From positions 11,864,184 through 11,928,183 of the forward strand of contig NC_090736.1 of the NCBI RefSeq assembly GCF_036898095.1: a stretch of 64,000 nucleotides of DNA. The letters run 5' to 3'. This DNA comes from Palaemon carinicauda. Taxonomy: Eukaryota; Arthropoda; Malacostraca; Decapoda; Palaemonidae. The position numbers were made by a program, and so were the translations under genes. How positions within the stretch are numbered: position 1 is the stretch's first letter; every line of letters starts with the position of its first letter. This document shows positions 22,464 through 33,131 of the stretch, one piece after another. The notes below the pieces were generated by a model. It worked only from the letters and a program-made list of their open reading frames with translations. It was not told the DNA's origin and ran no database searches.

Positions 22464-23334
22464 CGTTGCCTTCTGGTCTGCTACTTATGCACCAGTGCTG
22501 TATGTCCTCCAGTGCTGTATGTCCTCACGCACCTGTTGTGGTTGACAGTTCAGTTTTTGACAGTTCACAGACTGTCAAGCAGTTACATAACGTTGCCTTC
22601 TGGTCTGCTGCTAATGCACCAGTGAGACCCTCACTGAGATAACCTAGCTTTTCTCGGACTAGGTTCCTGTAGATGAGAAAGTGCTGTTCTCCCTCCTACT
22701 GATATTCCTTTGAGGACTCTGTCATTTGGAGAGGAGCCTTAAGCTGCTTAGCCTCCTATGGACTTTAATTAAATCATGATGATTTTTTAAGGATCTTCGT
22801 CCGGATCTTGTAACTGCTGCTCCTCGTTCGCCTCACGTCAGAACTTACACTAGGCCTAGCTACTTCGAAGCCGTTGTTGTTAAGCTAGTGCTCTCTCGCT
22901 CTCCTAGAGAGCGTTGCATTGGCTAGGCGACTGGTTTTTGCACCAGGAGGAGTTTTAGGGATTCAGCCTTTGATTTCCCTTCTTTTAAACTGGCTTATAG
23001 AGCGAGAGTCTGATAGGACACGAGAGAAGTTCTCGGCTTGGGAGTTCATGCCTCTGCCCAGATAGACTTCTCAATTCTGGTATACTCGCCCTGGCGCCTA
23101 GCCAGGAGACGCTCCAAGTTGTTTACAGGTCAACTTCTCAACTTTTGTGAGCCTTTGAAGTTTTGCTGTACTATTATGTCACACATAACAAGGCTTTCAG
23201 GGATGGTAAATGGTTCCGCCTCAGTCGCTAACCCCGTCTGTTGCCACACCTGCTCCCGTAGACCCTAAAGGGCTTTGCTGCAAGACATGAAGTCCAAGCT
23301 TGCGTCCTTGATAGAGGACTTAAATGCGGAGAAG

Positions 23335-23516
23335 ATCCTTCTGGCCAACAACCTTCCAACCGGTTGGTTGTGCGCCCTGTTGACGCTGAGGTAACCTACT
23401 CGCGTTTGCCAGTTGAGGTGGTTCCTCCTTCTGGCCAACAACCTTCCAACCGGTCGGTTGTGCGCCCTGTTGACGCTGAGGTAACCTACTCGCGTCTGCC
23501 AGTTAAGGTGGTTCCT
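23335..23516 (+). repeat. ~91-bp tandem duplication in DIRS-2
   Basis: Two units of CCTTCTGGCCAACAACCTTC through CCAGTTGAGGTGGTTCCT, with differences at only a few positions. It lies in a gag-like block (RPVDAEVTYSRLPVEVVPP twice). Confidence 0.8.
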
Positions 23517-23929
23517 CCACCGATGCGACCCAGTGTGGGTTGCCAGTCGCACGTTGACGTTAAGCGACGCTCGGAGGTGGTTGTTGACATTCAGGACGTT
23601 CAACAACCAGCAAGAGGTGACTTGTTGTGACGCAGTGCGTCAACCTCAGCAACCCGGTAGGGTGTTGACTGCACAACCCAGACAGTCTAGACAGTTTCGG
23701 GTTGACGCTGTACTTCCTCGCGCACCCATGGTTGTTGACAGTTCACAGACTGTGCAGCAGTTCCATGATTTTGCGTCCGGCTCCGTCACGCATCCACCAG
23801 TGCGACCGGATTCAGCGAGTCAGACGTTGCCCACTCCGTTGCCGTTTCCTCATCAGTTTCGGATGAGGAACCCTCTGATGAGGACGTTGCTGAACAAGAC
23901 GATCAGCCCCCAGCCCTGCTATCCATCCA

Positions 23930-24850
23930 GAAGATGCTGAGGAAGGAACGCTGCCCAGTCAGGCTGTGGATGAGTCTGGTAGGGACACTCATCCGTGGAT
24001 CAATTTGTGTCACTAGGAAGACTACACCTCCGTCCTCTTCTATACCATCTAGCTTTTCACTGGAAAAAGGACAAGACGCTAGAAGCGGTCTCGATCCCGG
24101 TTTCCGGAAAGATAAAGTCTTGTCTGACTTGGTGAAAGGACTATATCAACCTTAGAGAGGGTCTTCCCCTGACTGTTCAGACTCCCAACCACGTTCTCTT
24201 CTCGGACGCATCGGACGTAGGCTGGGGTGCGACATTAGACGGTCGGGAATGCTCGGGATTATGGAACTCGAGTCAAAGGACAATGCATTTCAACTGCAAG
24301 GAGCTACTGGCAGTAAGTCTGACCTGGAAAAGCTTCAGGTCTCTCCTTCAAGGCAAGTGGTGGAGGTGAACTCGGTCTACACCACGGCTTTGGAGTACAT
24401 CTCCAAGCAAGGAGGGACCTACTCTCTGACATTGTACGAGATTGCAAGGGTCCTCCTCACCTGGTCAAAAGGTCTAGACATATCACTAGTAACGAGGTTC
24501 ATCCAAGGCAACTTGAATGTCATGGCAGATTGTCTCAGTCGGAAGGGGCAAATAATTCCAACAGAATGGACCCTCCACAAGGATGTAGGCTAGAGACTTT
24601 GGGCCACCTGGGGCCAGCCAACCATAGATCTCTTCGCAACCTCGATGACCAAGAGGCTCCCAATATTTTGCTCACCAATCCCGGACCCAGCAGCAGTTCA
24701 TATAGATGCCTTTCTACTAGATTGGTCACATCTAGATCTATATGCATTCCCTCCGTTCAAGATTGTCAACAAGGTACTGCAGAAGTTCGCCTCTCTCGAA
24801 GGGACAAGGTTGACGCTAGTTGCTTCCCTCTGGCCCGCGAGAGAATGACT
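23930..24850 (+). pseudogene. DIRS-2 RNase H region, reverse transcriptase lost
   Basis: Jumps from gag directly into the segment after the reverse transcriptase (IQKMLRKERCPVRLWMS). RNase H follows as LFSDASDVGWGATLDGRE, NCKELLAVSLTWKSF, then in another frame VEVNSVYTTALEYISKQGG and NVMADCLSRKGQ. The linker FCSPIPDPAAVHIDAFLLDW and LYAFPPFKIVNKVLQKFA is in the third frame. Order is normal here, which makes the displaced copy in DIRS-1 interpretable. Several frameshifts and a TAG near 24592 are present. Confidence 0.8.
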
Positions 24851-24939
24851 CACCGAGGTACTTCGATGGCTAGTAGACGTTCCCAGAACACTTCCCCTAA
24901 GGGTGGACCTTCTACGTCAGCCACGCGTAAAGAAGGTAC

Positions 24940-26015
24940 ACCAAGGCCTCCACGCTCTTCGTCTGACTGCCTTCAGACTATCGAAAGACTCTCGAGAGCT
25001 AGAGGCTTTTCGAAGGAGGCAACCAGAGCGTTTGCTAGAGCAAGGAGAATATCCACCCTTAGACTCTACCTATCGAAGTGGGAAATCTTCCGAAACTGGT
25101 GCAAGTCAGTATCCGTATCCTCGACCAGTACCTCTGTAACTCAAATAGCTGACTTTCTCTTATATCTGAGGAAAGAACGATCTCTTTCAGCTCCCACTAT
25201 CTAGGGTTACAGAAGCATGTTGGCATCAGTCTTCCGTCACAGAGGCTTAGATCTTTCCAACAATAAAGATCTACAGGACCTCCTTAAGTCTTTTGAGACC
25301 ACGAAGGAGCGTCGTTTGGTTACACCTGGCTGGAATTTAGACGTACTAAGATTCCTTATGTCAGACAGGTTCAAACCGCTTCAATCAGCCTCCCTGAAAG
25401 ATCTCACCTTTAAGACACTTTTCCTGATATGCTTAACCACAGCTAAAAGAGTCAGTGAGATTCATGCCTTCAGCAAGAACATCGGATTCTCATCCGAAAC
25501 GGCTACATGTTCTACAACTTGGTTTTCTAGCCAAACACGAGCTGCCTTCTCGGCCTTGACCAATATCGTTCGATATTCCAATCTTATCGTATGGTTGGAA
25601 ATGAACTAGAAAGAGTATTATGTCCTGTAAGAGCTCTTAAGTTCTATTTGAAAACCTTTACGAGGCCCGTCTGAAGCTTTATGGTGTTCAGTTAAGAATC
25701 CATCTTTGCCTATGTCAGAGAATGCTTTATCCTATTTTATCAGACTGTTAATACGAGAAGCTCATTCCCATCTGAATGAGGAAGACCAAGCTTGGCTGAA
25801 GGTAAGGACACACGAAGTTAGAGCTGTCGCAACTTCCGTGGCCTTTAAACAAAATAGATCTCTGCAAGTATATTCGACGCAACCTATTGGAAAAGCAAAT
25901 CAGTGTTCGCGTCTTTTATCTTAAGAATGTCCAGTCTCTTTACGAGAACTGCTACACTCTGGGACCATTCGTAGCAACGAGTGCAGTAGTGGTGAGGGCT
26001 CGACCACTACAATTC
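24940..26015 (+). pseudogene. DIRS-2 tyrosine recombinase, broken
   Basis: Homologous to 17250-18354. SRARGFSKEATRAFARARR and LSKWEIFRNWCKSV lead to a TAG at about 25202, within SAPTI*GYRSM. The frame reopens at 25217 (FRHRGLDLSNNKDLQDLL, TTAKRVSEIHAFSKN with the first catalytic Arg). The last part, 25706-25924, keeps RTHEVRAVATSVAFKQNRS (His-x-x-Arg), and the Tyr region follows after another shift. One nonsense mutation and at least two frameshifts. Confidence 0.82.
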
Positions 26016-26426
26016 CCTAATTCCATAACCTTTTTTTAATCTTTCTCTTGAAATGTTTTATTATTGTTTTTGGGTTGTCCGGAAGGCTAAGAAGCCTTTC
26101 GCATCCTACTTGATTTGGCGGGTGGTCAAAGTCATTTCTTGAGAAGCGCCTAGATTAGAGGTTTTGATGAGGACCTTTAGTATGGGTTGCAACCCTTCAT
26201 ACTTCAGCTCCTAGGAGTCGCTCAGCATCCTATGAGGATCGCGAGGCTCAGTAAGGAAGACGTACTTAAAAAGGCAGAGTAGTTGTTCAAGTCGACTTCC
26301 TTACCAGGTACTTATTTATTTTATGTTTGTTATTTTGAATAACTGCTAAAATAAAATACGGAATACTTAGCTCATAATAATGTCAACATGTAATGCTGGT
26401 CTCTACCCACCCCCCTGGGTGTGAAT

Positions 26427-26517
26427 CAGCTATATGATCATCGGGTAAGTTTAATATTGAAAAATTTTATTTTCATTAGTAAAATAAATTTTTGAATATA
26501 CTTACCCGATGATCATA
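26427..26517 (+). repeat. DIRS-2 internal complementary region
   Basis: CAGCTATATGATCATCGGGT to TATTGAAAA is the complement of the left end. It is fused to ATTTTATTTTCATTAGTAAA through GATCATA, the complement of the right end. The same construction occurs in DIRS-1, independently diverged. Confidence 0.85.
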
Positions 26518-26561
26518 AATTAAAGGACCCACCCGTCCTCCCCAATAGAGACCCAGTGGAC

Positions 26562-26725
26562 CGAGGAGAAAATTGGTTCTGTGTTCACATCGAGTACTTG
26601 AGTACCTACCCGACAGATGGCGCTGTTGATGTACACCCCCACCTGTATAGCGATCGCTGGCGTATTCCGCCCGTAGGTTTTTCTGTCGGGCAGCAGAGCT
26701 GACAGCTATATGATCATTGGGTAAG
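26562..26725 (-). repeat. DIRS-2 right inverted terminal repeat
   Basis: Inverted copy of 20113-20271, followed by ~50 bp of AT-rich right-end extension up to 26774. Confidence 0.85.
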
Positions 26726-27080
26726 TACTGTATATTCAAAAATTTATTTTACTAATGAAAATAAAATTTTTTAGCCATCATAGCTGGAACACCATCAGTG
26801 CATAACTTATTATAATTAGGAAGTAAAATTTAGTCCTCCTTTGTGACATTGCTTATTGAAGTTGTTAAAATGTCTGTTCCTCTTGTCCTTGCGTTAAGGT
26901 TACCGAAGGGAAGCTGTTTTTCATACAATCAAAACTCATCAGTGAAAGCACAAATAAAATATTTTTATGCCAAAAAATCTGGAACCTGTTGACTCATCTA
27001 AAACTAGCATAGATCACAGTGTGGAGATGGACAAAACAGGAACTCTCTCGTCTATCATACGTTAAATCACTCACTCACTG

Positions 27081-27146
27081 CAACTAGCAGTTTTTCCTTG
27101 TCAGCTACAACAGCTGTTGCAGCTGACAAGGAAAAACTGCTAGTTG
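27081..27146. repeat. 66-bp near-perfect palindrome in the hAT element
   Basis: The arm CAACTAGCAGTTTTTCCTTG plus TCAGCT (27081-27106) is repeated in exact inverse at 27121-27146. The 14-bp centre ACAACAGCTGTTGC is itself almost self-complementary. It would fold into a 26-31-bp hairpin. Confidence 0.9.
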
Positions 27147-27416
27147 TATTAAGCTAGGATTCATTGAATTCAAGGAAAAATTGCTTCCATTCTCTGGGAG
27201 GTACATCACTGAACACAACTTTCCTATTGTCTGTGTGTACTTATTTGTATGTGTGTACATACAGTAGAATGATTTCAAACACACACTATTTAGTGTCAAA
27301 GTAGAAATATACTACTCATGCTGTACATATGTCAAAGGCCGTAGAAGGCCGCACTTGATGGTCCAGAAGGCCATATGCGGCCTTAAGGCCGCAGGTTCCC
27401 CATCCCTGGCCTAGTC

Positions 27417-30093
27417 CCGTGGGAATGAATGTTGTCAAGTGAAACAATGTACTGTAGTAGTAATAATGGTCATTAAACCTTAGGCTGTTTTACTCTTCAA
27501 GCCGTAGCTTTCCATTGCCTTTTATATGATATATATTGCTTGATAGTACATTCTATCACACTGTCCATCACTCATTTGATTTTGTAACTCATATTTTACT
27601 CTACGCTGTTTTGTTGCAATTATTCAATTGTTACATATTTATTTTCATTTGTTATCCAACAGTATTGCCTTTTCTTTCATAATGCTCAATGCAATGTCGT
27701 ATTCCAGAAGTTTAATTCTGGTTTGACCTATTTGTGGGAGGATTTTCCCCGTCAAATAGTAGAATCACCGGAACTATAAAAGTTCAACTTGGAGCAAATC
27801 CTTTTTAGTTGAGCAGGTTAACATAATCATTTCGTAGTTTGTATATTATTTATCCTGTTAGAAGTATAATTCATCTGGAGGTACCTGTACTGTATTATAA
27901 TTGTTTTCATTTTTTCTTTTATATAATTTATTATTTGCTTCTTCCTTTCTTTTTTACATTGGGCTGTACTCCCTGTTGAGGCCCTTGGGCTTGTAGCATT
28001 TAGCTTTTCTTATTGGCATTGCCACTTTTTTTTTAATAATGGTCATGATAGTAATATTAATTACCATACATATCCCATGTTCAGATATCTTAGTACTGTA
28101 ATTCAGTACTATACTGTATTTTCATCTTTGAAGTCAGGCTGCGCTGTGGTTCCTAAGGAATTTCCATTACAGATTAGAATATGGAATCCAGTGTGACATC
28201 ATATACAAAAGAAATATTGTTTTCCCTACCCTAAGACCAGTGAATCTGGATGGAAGGCACGTACTAGTGGTACTTCAGGCTACGAGTTTAATTAGTTTAG
28301 GGAGCTCGCTTGCAACCTAAAATGCTTTTATTCTTACATGATTTTTCCCATAAGAAATAAAGGAAATTCACTTGTGCATTCCACATATCCATAAAAGGGA
28401 TTTTGATGAAGGAAAAATCTATTTCTGGGCTCGACCTGTGTCGCTCCGTGAAATGCTCCTCTAGCACCATTTCTAAGGCATAGTTATTGCTGAATATACC
28501 AGAGAAAAAGAGATGCATGGAATGCCAGGAATAAACCCAGTTCGCTTACTCATTGAGTGTCGGTATAGAAAACTGGGGTGTGATTGAACCACGACCATAG
28601 ATCCCTCACCAATTAGACATCTCCTTCATCAACATACCCCCTCTCTACCCCTACATCTCCCCACCCCCCATCTTCATTCCTCTTCAGCACTTGCGACATA
28701 TCCATAAATACACATATGCACTAATTGTTGAAGGTTTTATAACGGTAATCATTGTACAAAATATAAATTGTAACATAAAAAATTAATAAAAAATTAAAGT
28801 TCTGAATAAAAATTACAAATAAATAACAAATTAACTCGCACTTTATCTTTGAGGGGGTCTGTCTGGCAGGAAGAAGAGGAGTAGGAGGAGATTACTGCTT
28901 GAAAGGAGAATCTCCCTCCATAAGCAGTTCTGGAAATATATCGGGAGTTCCTCTCAAAAAACTTATGGCAATTTTTGCTTTCTGGACACATGGTTGTCTT
29001 TTTTTTTAAACACACTTACATTCATTTTTGACAAGGAACCTTTCTAGAGATGACTGTTTTAAGTGGGATGAAATTATGGTAAAAATCACTTGAAAACTGC
29101 ATGGGCATACGGGTACTGTGTAACTTGATTTCTGTGCATTGCATGCTAGCCTCGTTAGTACTTGTCCACAAAAAAATGTCCATATGGTGCAAAACGTTTG
29201 TTCACAGATCCATGTAATTTTCATCATTCAAATCAAATTTGTATGCTTGTATCCCAATTTGCTCTCATTCAAATTTACTCGTAACCCAAAGTACAGCACT
29301 AATGTATGATGCAGACCCAAGGGTTCTGGCTCTATTAAACTCATCACAGTGCCTCCAATGCTGGATTCTGGATTCTTATGCTAACTGGATATACATCACC
29401 CAATGAGAACTGTTACTAAAGCTGAAGACAGTGCTTACCCGGGCATTTGTTATTCTCCTGGCAACCATTTTTTCAAAAGTCATAGGTGAAGCTGAAGGCA
29501 TTGATCTTAAGGATTTTGTGAGATGTCTACCTCACTTTCTAAGTTAAGCACAGTTGATTAGGTTCGGAAATAATTATTTATCAAATTTTTAGTGCTCAGT
29601 GTTAGTGCTGATGTGTGGCCACTTTATTTTGATATTGAACGTTCGGTCACATATAACAGCCTTTACCATTCTGGCTCTCAGTCAGCATAGGAGTTGATTT
29701 TTGATATGTTGATCCGGGATCAGTAAAGACAATATTTCTCTCACATATCATGTATTGGATTCCCTGTTTAAGCCTTTACAGGAAAGTCCTTTGAGAACAC
29801 ACATCACCTTTGCAGAGATAGGCTTATACTCCATCAGAACCCTCTTTTTTTATGTTCCTTGCTCTTGTTTTCTTTATTGTACCACACATACACTGTATTC
29901 AGGTACAGTACCTTATATTCAGTTTTAATCGTTTTTTTTTTTCTTTAATTTACATAAGGGCAATCTGTTCTGTTTTTGTCACATTACTTACAAATTTATG
30001 TAAGACATAAATACCTGCAAAATTTTTAATAATTAAATTTTTTCTTGTCATAGTTAGAAGTTTTTTATATGGCAATTTATTTTGGCCTTTCAG
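27417..30093 (+). other. Intron with short repeat remnants
   Basis: Unique AT-rich sequence after the hAT duplication. At 27960-28030 a repeat end reads GGGCTGTACTCCCTGTTGAG and GGCTTGTAGCATTTAGC. It resembles the tails at 52690-52795 and 54630-54705, so it is probably a SINE-like element. The last bases before 30094 (TTTTGGCCTTTCAG) are the acceptor. No exon was seen. Confidence 0.45.
28383..28535 (-). mobile_element. MITE-B fragment
   Basis: Matches the reverse complement of 35020-35155: GATGAAGGAAAAATCTATTT, then ACCTGTG.CGC..GTGAAA, and ATATACCAGAGAAA.AGA..GCATGGAATGC. It is truncated relative to the copy at 34909-35160. Confidence 0.65.
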
Positions 30094-30162
30094 ATTTTTT
30101 GCAGAGCAGCACACTTCTGCAGCTCGTCATGTGCTAGCACGCTCTCAGCATCCTGTGTATGG
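30094..30162 (+). CDS. ELMOD2: ELMOD2-like exon, ELMO middle
   Basis: A 69-nt exon between acceptor TTTGGCCTTTCAG and donor GG|GTAAGT. One nucleotide completes a Leu codon, then FFAEQHTSAARHVLARSQHP and VY, with a split Gly codon at the end. It aligns with the YF.E...S.A...L..S.HP..GY block that follows the GAP signature in ELMOD1/2. Confidence 0.92.
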
Positions 30163-30523
30163 GTAAGTTTTTTTTTAATATATTATTAGAGATCTAAAAC
30201 TGGATACTGTCTCCGGACAACAGGTTTGTCAATAATGTATTATTAATACATGTAATAAATCTAGGCCTATTTGTTGGTAAGATATAGTTTTGTCTTGCAG
30301 AATGACATTTTTCTCAGATAATATTAAACCTTTTCTGCAGATTTTTTAGTAAATCAATGTGCTGTACAATATCTATGGACAGATAATTCATAATGATACT
30401 CAGTAGGACATAATCTTTTGAACTACTGTAGTTTTCGGAAGTGTTTTGTTCAAAGAATTTTTGTTAGGCTGATGTACATTACATTGATTATAAACAGAGG
30501 TACTTGAGAACGAATCAAGAAAT

Positions 30524-30805
30524 TGCTTTTATTACTGTATTAGAATTACTGTACAAAGGATTTATCACTGAAAAGTTTACACTTCTAATAGAAAATTATT
30601 CAAGTAAATAGAAATAATTGTTTCAAAATCTTTATATTTTTTCATAGAGAGAGAATAACTTTTAATTGTAATGCATATTTTTATTTTTCATCAATATTAT
30701 ATATTACATATATACAGTATCAAAACTTCCTTTAATAATTTTTATTATTGTATTAGAATTACTATACAAAGGGTTTATTACTGAATAGTTTACATCTGTT
30801 AACTA
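30524..30805 (+). repeat. Imperfect direct repeat in intron
   Basis: TTTTATTACTGTATTAGAAT through AAAAGTTTACA (30524-30577) recurs at 30739-30797 as TTTTATTATTGTATTAGAAT. Spacing is ~215 bp, about 88% identical by eye. Confidence 0.6.
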
Positions 30806-30809
30806 TAAA

Positions 30810-30978
30810 GTTGGGTTGTTCTGCTTTGAGTGGTTGGATTGAAAATGTCGGCCCACGAGAGTAATTATCGCGAAACCCCGGATATTTGATTTTTCATTTA
30901 ATGTTATACAGTTTTCTGTATCGCAAATATCCGAATCTGCAAAGATTGAAACCTTGGATATTGAGGTCCAACTGTAAT
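30810..30978. mobile_element. pogo/Tigger-like MITE remnant
   Basis: The right end reads TATTGAGGTCCAACTGTA, i.e. an inverted TACAGTTGGACCTCAATA terminus at a TA site, with GCAAATATCCGAATC and CGCGAAACCCCGGATAT inside. This style of terminus (CAGTTGGACC, CGCGAA) is common in Tigger-related MITEs. The left end is unclear, so the call is tentative. Confidence 0.4.
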
Positions 30979-31069
30979 GTAAGCATATGATTAATACATG
31001 TTCTATAGATATAAATGAATGATGCTTTTGTGCAATGTCAGAGAATTCTAAGCTTTGCATTGTTTTCAG

Positions 31070-31364
31070 GTACTCATTTGCCATAGTTGGGATTAATATC
31101 ACTTTCATGGCATACTCCCTTCTCAAGAATGGTGAAGCCAAGACCCACTTCTATAATGCTTCCAAAAAGTTTTCTGAAGTACGTACATTCCACCAATTTT
31201 ATTGCTACTTATTTTATACTTTTGATGAACTGTGGAGGCAAGAAAAACCCAAAGACATGATGGAGTTCTCACGTGTGAGGGATAAATTTGAATATCGAGT
31301 GAAACAGAAACTGCAAGATCCTACTGCGTATTTCAAGTGTAACTTTGTCTTAGAAAATATTTAA
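31070..31364 (+). CDS. ELMOD2: ELMOD2-like terminal exon
   Basis: Starts after TTGTTTTCAG, completes the split Gly codon and runs 97 codons to TAA (31362-31364). It reads YSFAIVGINITFMAYSLLKN, then FHQFYCYLFYTFDELW and REKF-type VRDKFEYRVKQKLQD. These match the C-terminal half of the ELMO domain, including the AIVGIN..MAYSLL helix and the FHQFYCY block. The five exons give 260 residues against roughly 290 for vertebrate ELMOD2, so ~30-40 N-terminal residues are missing. The protein is expected to be an Arl2/Arf-directed GAP. Confidence 0.95.
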
Positions 31365-32851
31365 TGATCATCTCACAATAGATTTCACAGCAATCTTGTT
31401 GTAGAAAGTTGAAGTCATCATTTGAACAGTTATGTAACCATTTCATAAATTTTTGGGAGATTACTTAGTCAGTTGATGTACAAGCAGTCCAAATAATTGT
31501 TGGGATTTTGCTTTTTTGAACTGTTTATTGTTTGTCAAAACACTTTTCTTGTCCTCTCACCCCACTAAACTGTGGACCCTGGCTAAATTGGACTTCATGT
31601 GTAACATTAACATTGCTGTACTTCTTTGACAAAAAATTACTGTTTTTGACATTTGGTAATAAGCGCACAATACAATAAATACAAAATACAATATATATCT
31701 AAATGATCCCATTAAATAACATTGGGGGTTACTTTTTTCATGTCTTGATTTATGTAACAAAACATACAAAACAATGTTAGAGATTAGTTTTTAATTATTC
31801 TGTTAATTCTATTATAATAGACATCTGTGACCATCTAGATTAGATTTCTAGGGATGGAAGTTACTGACTTTTTTTCAATTTCTATCATCTGAAAAATCTT
31901 TCATTACAAAAGCATCTCAAAGGAAATTACCAAAAGGAAAATTCAGGCTATTTCTGGAAAGCAGCTACTGTATATTATTAAATTTTCAATTCAGGCTCTT
32001 TTTAGAAATTAGATAATAGTAGGGCAAAAGAACCTTCAATTCCTTTGCAGCCTATGCCTTCAAGTCAACTTTTGATGCAACTCCCTGCCTTCAAAGTTAA
32101 GGACATCACTAGCAACTAATTGTTCCAATGCATATACAAACCTTTTGTCTTTTAAAAATAGGAAATGTCTTCATGGAAGCTAGTGTAACGAGATAGTTAA
32201 TGACGGGCAATAAATGCCGTCAGAGTAGCTCTGCCCACTTTTCTGTCAAGGACTCTTCACTTTTGTCTTCGAGCGCAACGAATCGTCATACTGTTGCTTC
32301 CTGTCAAATACAGTTGTACTGTTGCTTCCTATCTAAATCTATTTATTCTTTTTCTCATTCTTGTCAGTTTGAATGGTTGATATTGGCTTGTTGATAATGA
32401 AATGAAGCAAGAATGTAGGTGAAGAATGGGCACTGTTGTATACCGTGTGCTTGTCACACTACATATTTTGTATGGTTGTTTACACAAGAAAGATGTCCGC
32501 TCAATTAGTTTATTGCTAAACTTGGGATACGGTGGATTCCCTCTCTGCTCCTTAAGGGTTAAAATTTTCAAAATTCAGATTGTTGAATTTTTGTGTAGTT
32601 TAATGTCTATATTTTATGTTTCAAATAGTTTTATTAATGAAAATTATTTCTTTCATGACTAAAATGGCCTTTTTCTATACTGTATATACTGTATATGTAG
32701 TAAGGTTGCTAGTTATCTTCCTCACTATTGTACAGGACCAGGGATCCCTGTCTGGCATATTCTAGGGAAAAAAAAACAGTTTGATGGTAGTGGTATTTCC
32801 TATCCCTCAATAAGTTAGTCTTCCTGTTATAAAGGATGGAAGATTATGTGT
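31365..32851 (+). other. Probable 3' UTR and flank of the ELMOD2-like gene
   Basis: AT-rich, no coding signal. The first AATAAA after the stop is at 31674-31679 (ACAATAAATAC), a candidate polyadenylation signal about 310 bp downstream. Others occur further on, so the true transcript end cannot be fixed from sequence. Confidence 0.4.
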
Positions 32852-33131
32852 AGGAACAAATAACAAATCTTAAAAGTATTAATTATTTTTCCTAGCTTTA
32901 CAAACCTGCTTTGTTTAAAGTTTAACTTCCGACCTCAACCACTCTTCTTAGTTCTAAGCTGAAGGTCAAAAATGAAAAGTCTTTGATAGGAAGGGAGGAG
33001 AGATACTTTCCTGTGCTCACCAGCTGCCATTAACTACTTCGTTAATGATTTCGACAGCCATTCCAGCTCCAGTGAAGACATTTCCTATTTTAAAATGACA
33101 GGTATATATTGCTTGGAAAAAATACAAAATG
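32852..33131. mobile_element. MITE-A copy 3
   Basis: AGGAACAAATAACAAATCTT start, TATTTTTCCTAGCTTTACAA, 'aaggtcaaaaatgaaaag' and 'attaactacttcgttaatga' core. The end is GGAAAAAATACAAAATG, followed by a T-run. Full length relative to copy 1, with independent substitutions. Confidence 0.65.

Larger units (their letters stand above)
20099..26774 (+). mobile_element. DIRS-2: second DIRS element, nested in the hAT
   Basis: A 6.7-kb element with the same order as DIRS-1: left inverted repeat (20113-20271), leader, gag (21444-22463), a second gag-like block (23200-23930), reverse transcriptase/RNase H remnant, tyrosine recombinase, complementary region (26427-26517) and right inverted repeat (26562-26725). 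It keeps RNase H in the normal place but lacks reverse transcriptase altogether. It shares the GCGATCGC and GTGGGGGTGTAC blocks with DIRS-1 but differs in many positions, so it belongs to another subfamily. Confidence 0.9.
19534..27408. mobile_element. hAT-type non-autonomous transposon, interrupted by DIRS-2
   Basis: Starts CAGGGGTGGGGAACC and ends GGTTCCCCATCCCTG (15-bp TIR, one mismatch), flanked by a perfect 8-bp duplication GCCTAGTC (19526-19533 and 27409-27416). TIR type and 8-bp duplication are hAT hallmarks. Without DIRS-2 it is ~1.2 kb (19534-20098 plus 26775-27408) and has no intact transposase. Its right half holds a 66-bp palindrome and the subterminal GGCCTTAAGGCC. Confidence 0.88.

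Noticed and set aside
12487..26774. LTR retrotransposons (gypsy/copia) as explanation for the RT/RNase H remnants
   Set aside because: Terminal repeats are inverted, there is no aspartic protease or DDE integrase, and a tyrosine recombinase with R...HxxR...Y is present.
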